Origin: Erinaceus europaeus
Taxonomy: Eukaryota > Chordata > Mammalia > Eulipotyphla > Erinaceidae
DNA: 64,000 nt
Direction of reading: 5' to 3'
Assembly: GCF_950295315.1 (NCBI RefSeq)
Contig: NW_026647303.1
Coordinates: forward strand, 1 to 64,000
How positions within the stretch are numbered: the stretch's first letter is position 1; the number at the start of each line of letters is the position of its first letter. The translations under genes and the position numbers were made by a program. Below are positions 30,548-42,332 of the stretch, in pieces. The notes beneath the pieces are model-generated. The model was not told the DNA's origin, made no database searches, and was given only the letters and a program-made list of their open reading frames with translations.

Positions 30548-31780
30548 CTCCCCCATGTCTTTTTGTATGACTTGAAAAGTCATTTCTTTTTTTTTTTTAC
30601 ACTGAATTCTATTATCTGAATGTACCACAGTTTATTTATCCATTCTCCTGTAGCATGACACCTTGGTTGTATCCAGGTTGGGCAACTGTGAATTGAGTTG
30701 TTACAAACATCTGTGTGCAAATATTTGCATGGCCATGTGTTTAACTCACTTGGGTAAAGACAAAGGGACACAATGGCGAAGTCATCTGGTAAGCGCGTGT
30801 TTAGTTTGGTGAGGACTGCCAACATGTTTTCCAAAGTGAACATACCGCCTTGCATTTCTGCCAGTAGTGAATTCGTGTTGCTGCATGTGTGCCCCATGTC
30901 TACGTGCTGGCAGTATTCTAGATGCAGACCATTCCGTTAGGTACGTAAAGGGAGCTCACTGTTTCATTGGCATTTCTTTGAAGGCATATGGTATAGTGCA
31001 TAGTTGTATCATCATTTCCTCATCTCTATGTCATCTTCAGTGAGATCCCTTCAGATTTTTTGCCATTTTTTAAAAGCAGGTTGTTTGTTTTCTTATTATT
31101 GAATTTTGAGAATTCTTTGTGTGTTTCAGATACATACTTGGCCAAGTATGTCTTTTTGCAGATATTTTCTCTGTCTTCTCAGACAGTCTTCTTTTATGCT
31201 TGGCATTGTCTTTCGCAGAGAAGAATTGTAATGAAATCAAACTTATCAATTACTTCTTTGATGGAAAATATCTTTGGTACTATACCTCAAGTCACTGCTA
31301 AGCCTAAGGACATTTTAGGCTGTCTCCTGTGTTTATTTAATTTTTTGTTCCCTCATGTGGAAACTTAGATTATTAATTTTAAATATTTCTTTCCAAATGC
31401 ATGCACTCAATATTTTGAATTTCCCTCTAAGCACTGCATTTCCTACTTCCCACAAATATTTGATATGTCATTATTTTCATTTCCACTTATTTCAAGATAT
31501 TTTGAAAGTTCTCTTGAGACTTCTTACTTGACCCATGTGTTCTTTACAATTGCATTGTTTAATTTCCAAGTGTTTGGGAATTTTCCACCTATCTGTTACT
31601 GATTTCTAGTTTAGTTCCACTGTGGTCTGGAAGCAAAAGTCCTGTGATTTCTATTCTTACTTCTTGTTAACGTGTATTTTGTGACCAAGAATATAATCCA
31701 TTTTGGTGACATTGAGAAGAATGTGTATTCTTCTGATGTTGGAAAAAGATATTAATAAACATCAATTATATTCAGTTTAT

Positions 31781-31870
31781 ATATCTCCACCACTCACGAA
31801 GCTTCTACCCTGAGAGTGCAGACCAGGGACTTGAACCCACGTCCTTGTCCACGGTTTAAAAAAAAAAAAT
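31781..31870 (-). mobile_element. SINE-A head fragment, inverted
   Basis: Only 'ccaccactcacgaagcttct' and 'cagggacttgaacccacgtc' survive, followed by an A-run at 31858-31869. Confidence 0.55.
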
Positions 31871-31884
31871 CCTAATCTTTCTTT

Positions 31885-32055
31885 TTAAGTTACTGGGACT
31901 TCACCACTGCAGGCTGACTTTTTCAGAGAGGAAGAGAGAGACAATAACTAAGAGACAGAAGGAGAGATGAAAAAATACCACAGCACCAAAGCTTTCCACA
32001 GAGAAGCAGGTGCCTATGTCATGTGCATGGTAAAGCAAGCATCCTCTCGGATCTA
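31885..32055 (-). mobile_element. old SINE remnant, inverted
   Basis: 'caccactgcaggctgacttt', purine body and 'caccaaagctttccacagag'; similar to the element at 8512. Confidence 0.4.
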
Positions 32056-32580
32056 ATGCTGGTTCTCATTGTTGGTATTCAAACTCTACTTTCCCCCGTA
32101 TAGTATACCTTGTAATTTTTTTGTTCACAGCTTAATGTGACACTACTGGATAAAAGGATATGTTATAGATAGACCTTTAATGATAAAATGGTAAGATATG
32201 GGAGAGGGAAGGTATTCTTTAGTCCTAAAATTAATTATAATCTTTTGATGAGTCTGTAATCCTTGACTATGAACTGATGTTCTCTGCTCCCTTCCCATCT
32301 GTAGGTGGGAGAGAATGATTAGAAGGAATTGAAATTGGATCTTTCCTTTATCCAACATAGAAGTCTAAAGTAAGTTAGCACTGTAGATTTCTCTTTACCC
32401 AAGTGGGTTAAGTTTTTATTAGACTCTGATAGACTAAACTCTAGTTAATAGTTTCTTGTGAGGATGGCCATTGTTAACAGCAAAATTCTCTGCATGTTCC
32501 AAAATGGTTCTCAATTCCATCCTCTTACTAGAAGCACAAAACATTTTTTCTCCAATATTCACTTTAAGAATCTGATGGAA
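32056..32580. other. AT-rich DNA, possibly old L1
   Basis: Lies between L1M parts on the same strand, so it may be decayed L1, but no diagnostic segment is visible. Confidence 0.3.
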
Positions 32581-32581
32581 G

Positions 32582-32816
32582 GGGCTGGGTGCAAGGACCC
32601 ATGCAAGGATCCCGGTTCAAGCCCCCGGCAGGGGGGTCAGCAGGGTCGCCTCATAAGTGGTCAAGTAGGTCTGCAGGTACCTCTCTGTCTTATCCAATAA
32701 CAACAACAGCAGCAGCAACAACAATAGCAACAATAAAACACGGCCTCCAGGAGCTGTGGATTCATAATGCAGGCACTGAACCCAAGCGATAAACATGAAT
32801 GCAAATAAATAAATAT
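32582..32816 (+). mobile_element. SINE-B, head-deleted
   Basis: 'ggggctgggtgcaaggaccc' lacks the A-box part of the head. Then 'ggatcccggttcaagccccc', '(aac/agc)n' block and 3' module 'ccaggagctgtggattcata'. Confidence 0.88.
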
Positions 32817-32879
32817 TCTGATGCAGTTCTTAGAGGTAAAACACAAAAATGTTTTACCTCTGGCTGGGCACCTTGTAAT

Positions 32880-33460
32880 TTTTAATCAACTCACTTGTCA
32901 AGCTATTAGTCAGTTACAGTTTAGATTATCTGACCCTGTCCTGGCCTCTCGAGACATTTCTGTTACTGAGTTTCTCTTTTGATAACCTATGATCCTCTAT
33001 ATATCCAATCCTTGAAAATAGAAGACTTTTTTTTGTGATGAGATGTTCATGATTTCTAAGCTCCTCACATGATAGAGTGAAAATTGGAAAGTCTCCTAGT
33101 ATTCACTATTTGTACTGTCTTTGTCTGTTGTTGTTTTTGGTACATCAGGTTTATTATAAAGCCATTTGAGGATGGTTCATTCTTCAATTTACTAAAAAAA
33201 AAAAATGATGTTTTCCATTAATATAATTAATTTCATTTCCTGGAAAAGATTATTCAAAATTTATGTTGATTCTTCACATGTCTAAAAAAAATTCTCCTGT
33301 GGAATCAACTGAGACTGGCAATCTCTTTCACAGGTTTTAAAATGATAAATTGAATTTAGCTAGTGGCTATTCTAACTGTCTATTTTATCTGGGCTGAGTT
33401 TTTGGAGTTTGTGAGATTTGAAGAACTGGTTCATTTCTCTTAATATATAGACCCTGTGCA
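32880..33460 (-). mobile_element. L1M ORF2 remnant, inverted
   Basis: 'ggtacatcaggtttattata', 'tcctgtggaatcaactgaga' and 'ctgggctgagtttttggagt' follow inverted L1 ORF2 wording, with all frames interrupted. Probably the same element as at 29.2-31.8 kb. Confidence 0.5.
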
Positions 33461-33463
33461 CAG

Positions 33464-33588
33464 GATAGGGGAAATAGCATAATGTCTATGCAAAGAGACT
33501 CTCAAGCCTAAGGTTCCAAGGTCCCAGGTTCAGTCCCCAGCATTGTCTTAAAGCAGAGCTGAGCAGTACACATAAAAAAAAAAAAAAT
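33464..33588 (+). mobile_element. SINE-C
   Basis: 'gaaatagcataatgtctatg', 'caaggtcccaggttcagtcc', 'agagctgagcagtacacata', A tail. Confidence 0.88.
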
Positions 33589-33649
33589 CTGTGAGTAAAG
33601 CTTTGATTTTTAAAGATTTTGTTTTAATTTTTACACATGTGAGATTTTT

Positions 33650-34254
33650 TAATTTTTGTAATTTTTATTTATAAAATGGAAATATTGATAAGACCATAGG
33701 GTAAGAGGGGTACAATTCTATACAATTCCCACCACCAGAACTCTGTATCCCATCCCCTCTCCTTGAAAGCTTTCCTATTCTTTATTCCTCTGGGTGCATG
33801 GACCCAGGATCATTGTGGGACGCAGAAGGTGGAAGGTCTGGCTTCTGTAATTGCTTCCCTGCTGAACATGGGCATTGGCAGGTCAATCCATACTCCCAGC
33901 CTGTCTCTCTCTCTCACTAGTGGGGCAGGACTCTAGGGAAGTGGGGCTTCAGGGCACATTGGTGGGATCATCTGCCCAGGGAAGTCAGGTTGGCATCATG
34001 TTAGCAGTAGAACCTGGTGGCTAAAAAAGAGTTAAAATATACAGCAGAACAGATGGTTGACTAATCATGAACATAAAGGCAATAATATTGAACATGAAGA
34101 TTTGGGGTATCCATTTTGGAAAAAGCTAGTATGTATATTTTAGGTATATTCCAAGGCACCTGTGACATTACTAGATTTTTCCTAAGCCTGATATCTGATA
34201 TGCAGATGGACTTAAGTTATTGTCTGGGGAGATGGTGTCATAGTCAGAACATGA
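33650..34254 (-). mobile_element. family X retroposon, inverted
   Basis: About 605 bp, colinear (inverted) with the 3' third of the copy at 48422-50270. The AT-rich inverted tail 'gtaatttttatttataaaat' lies at the low-coordinate end, and gagattttt at 33641-33649 and 34255-34263 is a possible 9-bp target duplication. Confidence 0.85.
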
Positions 34255-34263
34255 GAGATTTTT

Positions 34264-34392
34264 ACATAAAATAGAATGAGAGCAAGAGTGGGAGAGGGGA
34301 ACCAGAGCTCTACCCTGGAACATGAGGCACCAGGGATCAGATTGGTAATCCTAGGCTTGCAAATCTGATGCTTGAGTTACTTCTCCAGCCAC
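34264..34392 (-). mobile_element. old tRNA-derived SINE, inverted
   Basis: 'accagagctctaccctggaa', 'catgaggcaccagggatcag' and 'cttgagttacttctccagcc' look like an inverted SINE-C/D relative. Confidence 0.5.
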
Positions 34393-34526
34393 AGGAGCAT
34401 AACGTTTTCAATGTTCCTGCTTCTTAATTTTATAAAGGCTGCAGGAACTACACCGATATTCCCAGTCTCACTTCTGATATTGAGAATTCATGTTTCCTTT
34501 CAGTTTTTGTCAGCATTCCCCCCTCC

Positions 34527-36056
34527 CCACTTATTGGGGGGCGCTAATGTTTCACATATAATAGTGAACACAATAGTTTGTACATGCATAACATTTTTCA
34601 GTTTCCACATAACGATACAAACCCCACTAGGTCCTCTGTCATCCTTTTCCAGGACCTGGACTCTCCCCCTCACAAACCCCAGAGTCTTGTACTTTGGTGC
34701 AATACACTAACTCCAGTTCAGGTTCTACTTGTGTTTTCTCTACTGATATTGTTTTTCAACTTCTGTCGGAGAGTGAGATCATCCCATATTCATCCTTCTG
34801 TTTCTGACTTATTTCACTTAACATGATTTCTTCAAGCTCCATCCAAGATGAGCTGAAAACAGTGAAGTCACCTTTTTTAATAGCTGAGTAGTATTCCACT
34901 GTGCATATATACCACAACTTGCTCAGCCACTCATCTGTTGTTGGACACCTGGGTTGTTTCCAGGTTTTGGCTATTGCAAATTGTGCTGCTAAGAACATAG
35001 GTGTACACAAATCTTTTTGCATGGGTGTGTTGGGTTCCTTAGGATATATCCCCAGGAGAGGAATTGCAGGATCATAGGGTAGGTCTATTTCTAGCCTTCT
35101 GAGAGTTCTCCAGACTGCTCTCTACAGAGGTTGGGCCAATTTACATTCCCACCAGCAGTGTAGGAGGTTCGTTTGACCCCACAACCTCTCCAGCATTTGT
35201 TACTGCTACCTTTCCTGATGTATGACATTCTCACAGGACTGAGTGGTATCTCACTGTTGTCTTTATTTGCATTTCTCTGACAATCAAAGACTTGGAGCAT
35301 TTTCTCATATGTTTCTTAGCCTTTTGGATCTCTTCTGTGGTAAATATTCTATCCATGTCCTCTCCCTATTTTTGGATGGGGTCATTATTTTTCTTATTGT
35401 TGAGTTTGGCATGTTCTTTATATATTTTGGTTCTTAAACTCTTGTCTGATGTATGGCATGTAAAGATCTTCTGCCATTCTGTAAGGAGTCTCTTTGTTTG
35501 GTTTCTTTTGCTGTGCAGAAGCTTTTTAATTTGATGTAGTCCCATAGGTTTTTTTTTTTAATTATTATTGGATAAGGACAGCCAGAAGTCAAGAGGGAAG
35601 GGGGTGATAGAGAGGGAGACAAACAGAGAGACAGCTGCAGCCCTGTTTCACCACTCGCAAAGCTTTCCCCCTGCAGGTGGGAACCAGGGCTCGAACCTGA
35701 GTCCTCGCGCTTTGTGATACGTGCGCTCAACCAGGTGAGCCACCACCCGGCCCCCCCATAGGTTTATACTTGCCTTAGTCTGCTTTGTAATCGGATTCGT
35801 TTCACTGAAGATGACTTTAAAATTTATGCAGAAAAGAGTTCTGCCAATATTTTCCACTAAATATCTGATAGTTTCTGGTCTTACATACAAGTCCTTGATC
35901 CACTTGGAATTTACTTTTGTGTTTGATGAAATATAGTGATTCAGTTTCATTCTTCTGCATGTTTCAACCCATTTTTCCAACACTATTTGTTGAAGAGACT
36001 CATCTTTCCCCATTCAATAGTCTGGGCATCTTTGTCAAAGATCAAATGTCCATAGG
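34527..36056 (-). mobile_element. L1 ORF2 C-terminus and 3' UTR, inverted
   Basis: 3' UTR at 34527-34755, then ORF2 end on the minus strand. At 34756-35022 it reads AKTWKQPRCPTTDEWLSKLW and TVEYYSAIKKGDF, and further up CWRGCGVKRT and [20 protein letters not shown]. These are the last roughly 330 residues of L1 ORF2p, the region after the reverse transcriptase including the Cys-rich end. Frameshifts and stops make it non-functional. The 5' side is truncated at about 36056. It is interrupted by a SINE at 35552-35754. Confidence 0.93.
35552..35754 (-). mobile_element. SINE-A nested in L1, 11-bp duplication
   Basis: The duplication cccataggttt lies at 35541-35551 and 35755-35765. The inverted copy is complete with head 'gagccaccacccggcccc' and many intact CpGs, so it is young. 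Confidence 0.95.
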
Positions 36057-36158
36057 GAAAAAATTGAGATTCTGGGGCACAGGTCAGCTGAAATCCTGGC
36101 GGTAGGTCCTCAGACACTAGTGTCCATCAACTTCCACCCCTCAGGTCCCTCTGACTTC

Positions 36159-36518
36159 CCTCTTCTCCCCCTTTTTCCTCTTCTTCCCTTTCTCCTCTTC
36201 CTCCCCTTCTTCCCCTTCTTCTCCTCCTCCTCCTCCTCTTCCTTCTCTTCCTCCAGGGTTATGACTGAAACTCAGTGCCAGCACTATGAATCCACTGCTC
36301 CTGGAGGGTATTTTTTCCAATTTACTGGATAGAACAAAGAGAAATTGTGAGAGATGGAGAAGACAGAGAGGGAGAAAGAAAGACACCTGCAGACCTGCTT
36401 TGCTACTTGTGAAGCGTCCCTCATTCAGGGATGCCAAGGACTCAAACCCAGACCCTTGCACGGGTCCTTGCACTTAGTGCTATGTGCACTTAACAGAGTG
36501 TGCTGCCACCTGGCCCCA
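36159..36518 (-). mobile_element. SINE-B with 3' module, inverted, 14-bp duplication
   Basis: Duplication 36145-36158 and 36519-36532 (gtccctctgacttc, one mismatch). The inverted tail has become a (cttcctc)n pyrimidine tract (36159-36253). Confidence 0.93.
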
Positions 36519-36574
36519 GTCCCCCTGACTTCTTTCACCGACTGGCTGCTCTCCTTCACACTTTCCACTCTGTG

Positions 36575-36680
36575 GTCTAAACTCAGCTCTGGCTTCTGGT
36601 GCCGGAATTGAACCAGGCATCTAAAGTCTTAGGCATGAGAGTTTTTGCATAAACACTATGCTCTCTCCAAACCCTCATAT
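36575..36680 (-). mobile_element. SINE-C, inverted
   Basis: 'ctcagctctggcttctggtg', 'ggaattgaaccaggcatcta', 'ttaggcatgagagtttttgc'. Confidence 0.75.
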
Positions 36681-36689
36681 CTATCTTAA

Positions 36690-38490
36690 AATAAATAAAC
36701 AAATAAAATTTGTGGGGAGTGGGAAGAGAAATCCTACCATAATAAAGCCCAAGGGGAAGAGGAAGCTGTAAATAAGAGGTAGGGTCACCAAAAGACCCTC
36801 AGGAAGGTCCCAGATGCCTTCATGCACAGAGATCATGTTAACCTGCTAGCCAGCCACTGAGATTGCTGCTAAAAGAACTTTATCATCCAGAATATGTGCA
36901 TTTTACTTACCAGGGTCAATTTCATCCCTCTCATTTCACTGCCCAGACACCCCTAGAGCTCTTGCGAATTGCTGTTCATTCCAGGAGATCGGCTTTGTCA
37001 TTGGAAAGAAAACAGCCGTCTGCATTAAGTCCCGCTGTCAATTTTCCTTTGACAATTTTCTTTGAGGAAGCAGTGCCAGTGTTTGCTTTTAGGGTTCATG
37101 GTGTGAAAAAGATTACAAATATATATATGAGAGCAAAGAGGAAGCATTATAGGTTTCTAAACAGTATGACTTTCTTTGGAACCCCTAGCTCATTCTCATC
37201 AAGTTTCTTCAAGGTAATTTCTTTGGCAAATTGAGAAGACGAGACAATCTCAGAGTAACCCTAGTTGGCCAAGGACACTGCCCAGATGGTTCTTAGGTGC
37301 CTGCAAATTCTAAAGATGAGAGGATATGCTTTTCTGCTTTTGAAAATAACACCAGAAATCAGTTTAAATTAAAAAGAAATATTTATCTCAACAAAGAGAG
37401 GACCAAAATCTAGATTTTTTTTTTTCATTTCCTACTTTCAAGATGTAGTGATTTACACTTAGGTCTAGGAATTTGAGGAGGGGTGGGACAGGGCACATAT
37501 GTAGTCCAACATCCAGACCTCTGAAGGATGGCCACTCTTGGGTAGAGAACAAAGAGCAGGAAGGGAAGGAGGGAGTATGACAACCGCTCCATTCTTCTTG
37601 GAGAATGTAAAAGTCACACTGGGATCAACAAGCATGTCCATACTGACCTGTCAGAGTCTTCACAAACCACCTGAGACAGAAGAATTTGGAAAATCTGACA
37701 TAACCTGATGGTGGGAAAACAAAGACTCCACATTCCAGAACCATCCACACAACACCTAACAGACTTTGCTGCAACAAGCCAGAAACAGAATGCTGTAATG
37801 TAAACCAGATCAGCCACCTCTCCCTTTTTTTTTTTCTTTTCTTCCTGAAAATCACATGAATTCTACAGTTTCTGGTCACCTGGCTTGCTGACTTTCTGTG
37901 GCTCTTGCTGACTTGATTCGTCTGAACTGAATATGTCCAAAAACATTGATTCTTTTTCTTTGTGTATTATTCGTTGGCATTAACTCTTCATTGATGTTAA
38001 CTCAAGTCCTCCTCCACAGCTCCCTGGAGGAGATTCTCAGTGTCCACTGCAGCATTTAGCAAATATTTGTGGCTCTCTGCTTTCTAAACAAAGATACGTG
38101 GAAATGAGGCATAACCCTGGAAAGTCTCCTTTTGGCCAATAAAATGTGCACAGAAGTGAGACTTTGAACAGGAACTTCAGGCCGGTGTATGACCTCTCCA
38201 TCTTCCACTGTGACTCTCTCTATATATATGTGTCAAGACAAAGCCACCCAGAATTCCAAAGAAACAGTGACAAACAGAATACCCCATGCCAACCTGTGAA
38301 CAAAAACACACACTTGTTGTGGAAGACCACAAACATCTAGTGGCCATTATTGCAACACAATCTGGCCTATTTTCATTGATTCATGTATAAACACACACAC
38401 ACTCACTCACACACACACACATACACTTACTGCGCACACACTTATTGAATAACTTTGACTGCAAAGCATAATGACTGTCAGAAAGATTCC
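36690..38490. other. unique DNA; candidate conserved element at 36850-37240
   Basis: No gene recognised. The part at 36850-37240 is repeat-free with AT-rich regulatory texture ('tttacttaccagggtcaatt', 'ctgtcaattttcctttgaca'). A (ca)n run is at 38391-38428. Confidence 0.4.
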
Positions 38491-38496
38491 TGTCAT

Positions 38497-38646
38497 GGCT
38501 GATGAAATAACTCCATTGAATACTGTGTTGCTTTGCCATGGGCACATCCCAGGTTCGAGCCCTGCTCCCACTGCTTTGAAGGAAGCTTCAATGTTGTGGT
38601 CTCTTTCACTTCTCTCTGCTTCTGTGTCTATATAAAAAAGGGGGGG
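38497..38646 (+). mobile_element. SINE-D
   Basis: 'tgttgctttgccatgggcac', 'tcccaggttcgagccctgct', 'gaaggaagcttcaatgttgt', ends at 'tctatataaaaaaggggggg'. Confidence 0.85.
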
Positions 38647-38792
38647 AGCTCATGCTCAGTGCCTCGGCCTAAGGTCCTTCACACTTGCCCTTTCCTTTTC
38701 TGCACCCTTCCCTGTGCATGTAAGACCAGCCTGTCTATGCTCTGCTAATAAGCTCCTCCTCTTTGACCTACACATGGTGAGGCAATGGAGGG

Positions 38793-38819
38793 ATGTGTGT
38801 GTGTGTGTGTGTGTGTGTA
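38793..38819 (+). repeat. (tg)n microsatellite
   Basis: About 13 units. Confidence 0.95.
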
Positions 38820-38871
38820 TTAATGAATCTACAGCTATACCACCCTGAACACACCCAATCTCATCTAATAT

Positions 38872-39095
38872 ATGTATTAGTGAGTTAATACTGATTTACA
38901 AGATTATAAGACAATAAGGGTAATAACTCCACACTACTTCCACCATCAGTTGTGTCTCTTCCCACCCTAACAGTAACCACTATAGTTCTCCCAAGGTCAT
39001 AGCCATGGGTGGAAATATATTTTTTCCCTTTCAAGTTCATGTGTTTCAATTCTTTATATTTATTTCACTTATGAGTAAAAACATCCCATAGTTGT
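38872..39095 (-). mobile_element. family Y retroposon, inverted
   Basis: 'gagttaatactgatttacaa', 'actacttccaccatcagttg', 'ccactatagttctcccaagg' and 'atttcacttatgagtaaaaa'. The same order occurs at 41525-41780, 50285-51235 and 51271-51480. Confidence 0.7.
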
Positions 39096-39609
39096 CCTTT
39101 CTTTCTCCTCTTCTCTTTCAGATAAGAGAAACACCAGAACCTGATTTCCTTGGGTATTCTCCGGAATTCCCAGAATTCCCTCTCAGCGATGGAACAAAGT
39201 TTCCTGGTCACAAAAGTTCCAGGTGGGAGAGAGAGAGACAACCAGGGACTCATGGCTGAGCTGAGAACACAGTTCAATCTTTATTCATGAGCGGGGATGC
39301 AGTCCAACAACCTAATCACAACACAATTCTGTCCTGTATCTCTCCTACCTCCCTCCTCAGGCGGAAGAGTCAGGAACCAAGGAAATACGTACTATAGGGG
39401 GCAGGGAGAAGGAAGAAGCGCCAACTAGAGATAACTAAACCAAATGTCCCAGAGGTGGGTGCGGGGGAGACCAAACCAATATCCCAGAGGCAGGGGTGCC
39501 CAGCCAACAGTGGACGTGCAAACAGAACACATAGCAAGCAACACAAGCCAACCCAATGTGATGATAAAACCAGAAGGCTTCACAAGCAGAATCCAGAAGC
39601 ATACCAACA
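39096..39609 (-). mobile_element. endogenous retrovirus LTR, inverted
   Basis: On the minus strand the element starts TGTTGGTATGCTTCTGG at 39609 and has a poly(A) signal AATAAA at 39285-39280 ('catgaataaagattgaact'). It then continues into 'cagccatgagtccctggttg'. It is homologous over much of its length to the LTR at 46290-46825. No retroviral gene is attached, so it looks like a solo or truncated LTR. The low-coordinate boundary is uncertain. Confidence 0.65.
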
Positions 39610-40170
39610 ATAATTATTGTAAAGCGCCTTTACATTAAGGGCTCTTTGAATTATCCTGATTCAAATGTACCACCTGTTTCCTGATCCACCCAGACTAATA
39701 GCACTTGTTTTGGAGAAGCAGCAGTGAGATGGAAATGATCATGCCTCTTCTACTGATAATTACATGGTCAGCTGGTGAAAGAGTTAAGAGGCTTAAAAAA
39801 TAACAAATCCCTCAATAAGAATTGAACCAACAAATGCCTTTGTTTCTCTACCCAAACTGGCAAGATATGCTCAAAAGCAGAAAAAGATGTGAGGGAGAAC
39901 ATTGGCCTCAATGTACGTGTGATGAGTGAGCTGCCCTTCCAGATCTTTTGTCTTACAGGGCCCTTTGCAAATACTGGAAGCCCAGGAGATGACCAAGATG
40001 TCACATCACCTCCAAGGACATTCTCCAAAGCCCCTTCAGTAGCAAGGTAGATGCCAGAATTCCAACCACTCTATTCAACTTGACCCTGAGGACAAAAGCC
40101 TCATTTCACCATGCTCAGGGAAATTTCTAGGCCTATCTTTGAATACATAGCAAAGAACTGCTTGAATAAG
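39610..40170. other. unique DNA, no gene seen
   Basis: No supported feature. Confidence 0.4.
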
Positions 40171-40182
40171 ATAACTAATCTT

Positions 40183-40401
40183 GTGGCTGAGTGGTGGTGC
40201 ACCTGACTGAGAGCCCGTTACACTGTGCAAGGACCCAGGTTCAAGCCCCTGGTCCCCACCTGCAGAGGGAAAGCTTTGCAATTGGTAAAGCAGTGTTGCA
40301 GGTGTCTCTCTGTCTCTCTCCCTGTCTCTTACCTCCTTTCCTCTTGATTTCTGGCTGTCGCTATCCAATAAATAAAAATAATAAAAAGATTTTTTTTTAA
40401 C
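40183..40401 (+). mobile_element. SINE-A, 12-bp target duplication
   Basis: The duplication ataactaatctt lies at 40171-40182 and 40402-40413. Complete head, body and tatccaataaataaaaa tail. Confidence 0.96.
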
Positions 40402-40600
40402 ATAACTAATCTTTTCCCTCCTACATTCTACCAACTCTGTTGTTCTTCCTTGGGATTCCTGTGGCAAATTCACTGGATTTGCCCATTGGCTGATTGGTTA
40501 GCTGTGAAGATGTTGTAAACAGACCTCAAAGAGTTTAACAAAGCTTTTTTTTTTTCCAAAGTTGGTATTTTCAAGAAGCTGTACCTTGATGCAAAATTTT

Positions 40601-40739
40601 ACCTGCAGGGGGGAAGCTTCACAGGCGGCGAAGCAGGTCTGCAGGTGTCTATCTGTCTCTCTCCCTCCCTGTCTCCCCCTCCTTTCTCCATTTCTTTCTG
40701 TCCTGTCCAATAAAATGGAAAACTGGCAAAAAAAATTTT
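40601..40739 (+). mobile_element. headless SINE
   Basis: Starts at 'acctgcaggggggaagcttc' with no tRNA head and no promoter boxes. The body and 'ctgtccaataaaatggaaaa' are normal. aaaatttt at 40593-40600 and 40732-40739 may be a target duplication of a 5'-truncated insertion. Confidence 0.85.
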
Positions 40740-40802
40740 TTAAGCTAAAAATGCAAGCCCTGGATTGCTAAAACTGAGTCATTTCCTACCCTCCCCAAAG
40801 GG

Positions 40803-41283
40803 TAGAATAAAAAGGGTCTATAGTGATTTACAAAATACATAGGTACAGTTCTTTACCATCCCCACCACCAGAGTTATGCCCCCATTCCCTCCACTGAAAA
40901 CTGAAGATATTGTCCCATGGTCACAGACATGGGCTGACTATCATATATAACTCCCCCCACCCCATGGCCCTGCCTTCCCTTCCATTTTAAGTCACAGCTA
41001 CAACCATTACTATTTCTGAATATCATTTGTCCTCTTCTCTCTCTGGGTCCTCATGAAATTGGAGTTCAGAGCTCTCTAGCTCTCTCATCTTCCCCAAACA
41101 TTTCTCCCCCACTGAGATTATGGATCACAATTCTTTTTGGGGTGCAGCAGGTGGGAGGTCTGGCTTCTGTAACTGCAGGTTGACCCCTACCCTCATGTGT
41201 TTCTATCTTTCCCTAGTAGGGTAGGGCTCTGGAGAGGGAAGGTTCTAAGACACATTGGTGAGGTCATTTGCCCATGGAGTTCC
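40803..41283 (-). mobile_element. family X/Y-like retroposon, inverted
   Basis: 'agtgatttacaaaatacata', 'caccaccagagttatgcccc', 'gtgggaggtctggcttctgt' and 'ttccctagtagggtagggct'. Combines family Y-like text at the tail side with family X text further in, suggesting the two are related. Confidence 0.7.
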
Positions 41284-41524
41284 CTCCTTTTTTCTCCTCG
41301 ACTTCAACATTACTTTACGAAGGAAATTTTGATTTACTGATTGTTGTTGCCACAGGTATATAGTTCCCCATGCCCCACAAATGAAGTCTTCTCCTTCTTA
41401 AAGTGAACAGGTTTAATTATCACTTTCATTCCAATAAGAAGTAAATTTGTGTCCTCTTTCTGCCATTTCCAGATATACTTTCCATCTCTCTGGAAGCATA
41501 GTTTTGTTTCTGTGAGTGGAAAAT

Positions 41525-41780
41525 TTTCTTAAAAGGCTATTAGCGATTTAACAGTCATTGATAAGATTATAAAGTGACAGCATACAGTTTCACATTGCAC
41601 CATGACCAAAGTTCGGTGCCTGCAGCCACCAGTGATCACCACCACAGTCCTCACAAAGTCTTAGCAAAAGTTTGGCTACTTCTTATTTATATGTTTATTT
41701 ATTTATGTATTTAATTCTCTGTATTCCACATATGAGCAAGACCATCCACTAGTTGTCTTTCACCTGTGAAAACATAATTT
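41525..41780 (-). mobile_element. family Y retroposon, inverted
   Basis: 'ggctattagcgatttaacag', 'gattataaagtgacagcata', 'cacatatgagcaagaccatc' and 'actagttgtctttcacctgt'. Confidence 0.65.
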
Positions 41781-41893
41781 TGGGTATAAGCACCCCCTCA
41801 CTTCTCAACAATGTGGGCACCTACATTTCACTGTACTGTACTCCCCCTGTACATATTCTTATTAAAATTTGGGCTTTTTCCTTTACTGATCTA

Positions 41894-42254
41894 TTTTTTT
41901 TTTTTTTTGCCTCCAGTGTGATTGCTGGGGCTCGGTGCCTGCACCACGAATCCACTGCTCCCGGAGGCTATTTTTTCCCCTTTTGTTGTCCTTGGTTTTT
42001 GGTTTTTTTATTGTTGTTGTGGTTGTTATTATTATTATTGTAATTGATTTCATTGTTGTTGAATGGGACAGAGAGAAATCGAGAGAGGAGGGGAAAACAG
42101 AGAGAGGGAAAGATAGAAACCTGCAGACTTGCTTCACTACTTGTGAAGTGATCCCTTGCAGGTAGGAAGTGAGGGCCTCAAACCAGGATCCTTACGCCCA
42201 TCTTTGCATTTCACGCCATAGGCACTTAACCCGCTGCACTATTGCCCAACCCCC
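41894..42254 (-). mobile_element. SINE-B with 3' module, inverted
   Basis: T-run, 'gcctccagtgtgattgctgg', inverted acaacaa block, body and head 'gcactattgcccaacccc'. gatcta flanks at 41888-41893 and 42255-42260. Confidence 0.92.
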
Positions 42255-42332
42255 GATCTAATTTTGTAAGAACTGTATGTCTGATTTGAGAGAGAGACCA
42301 GAAGATATAGGGGATTTCTCCCAGCACTCTGC

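Larger units (their letters stand above)
29225..31780 (-). mobile_element. old mammalian L1 (L1M type), inverted, with nested SINEs
   Basis: From the 3' end: 'tttgttttagagcagtttta', 'cactcttggtgtcgtgcatt', 'cctaaaaatcctctttcttc', then 'gcatttctttgaaggc' and 'cagtttaGttccactgtggtctgg'-type text (31600-31630) in L1M order. A short minus-strand frame (30580-30897) still shows ORF2-end residues such as ATGEWINKLWYI. The body is broken by stops and by SINEs at 29297-29640, 29971-30213 and 30340-30547. Confidence 0.8.

Noticed and set aside
34756..35022. Possible active L1 ORF2
   Set aside because: The frame is short, broken and 5'-truncated; the endonuclease and RT active site regions are missing.
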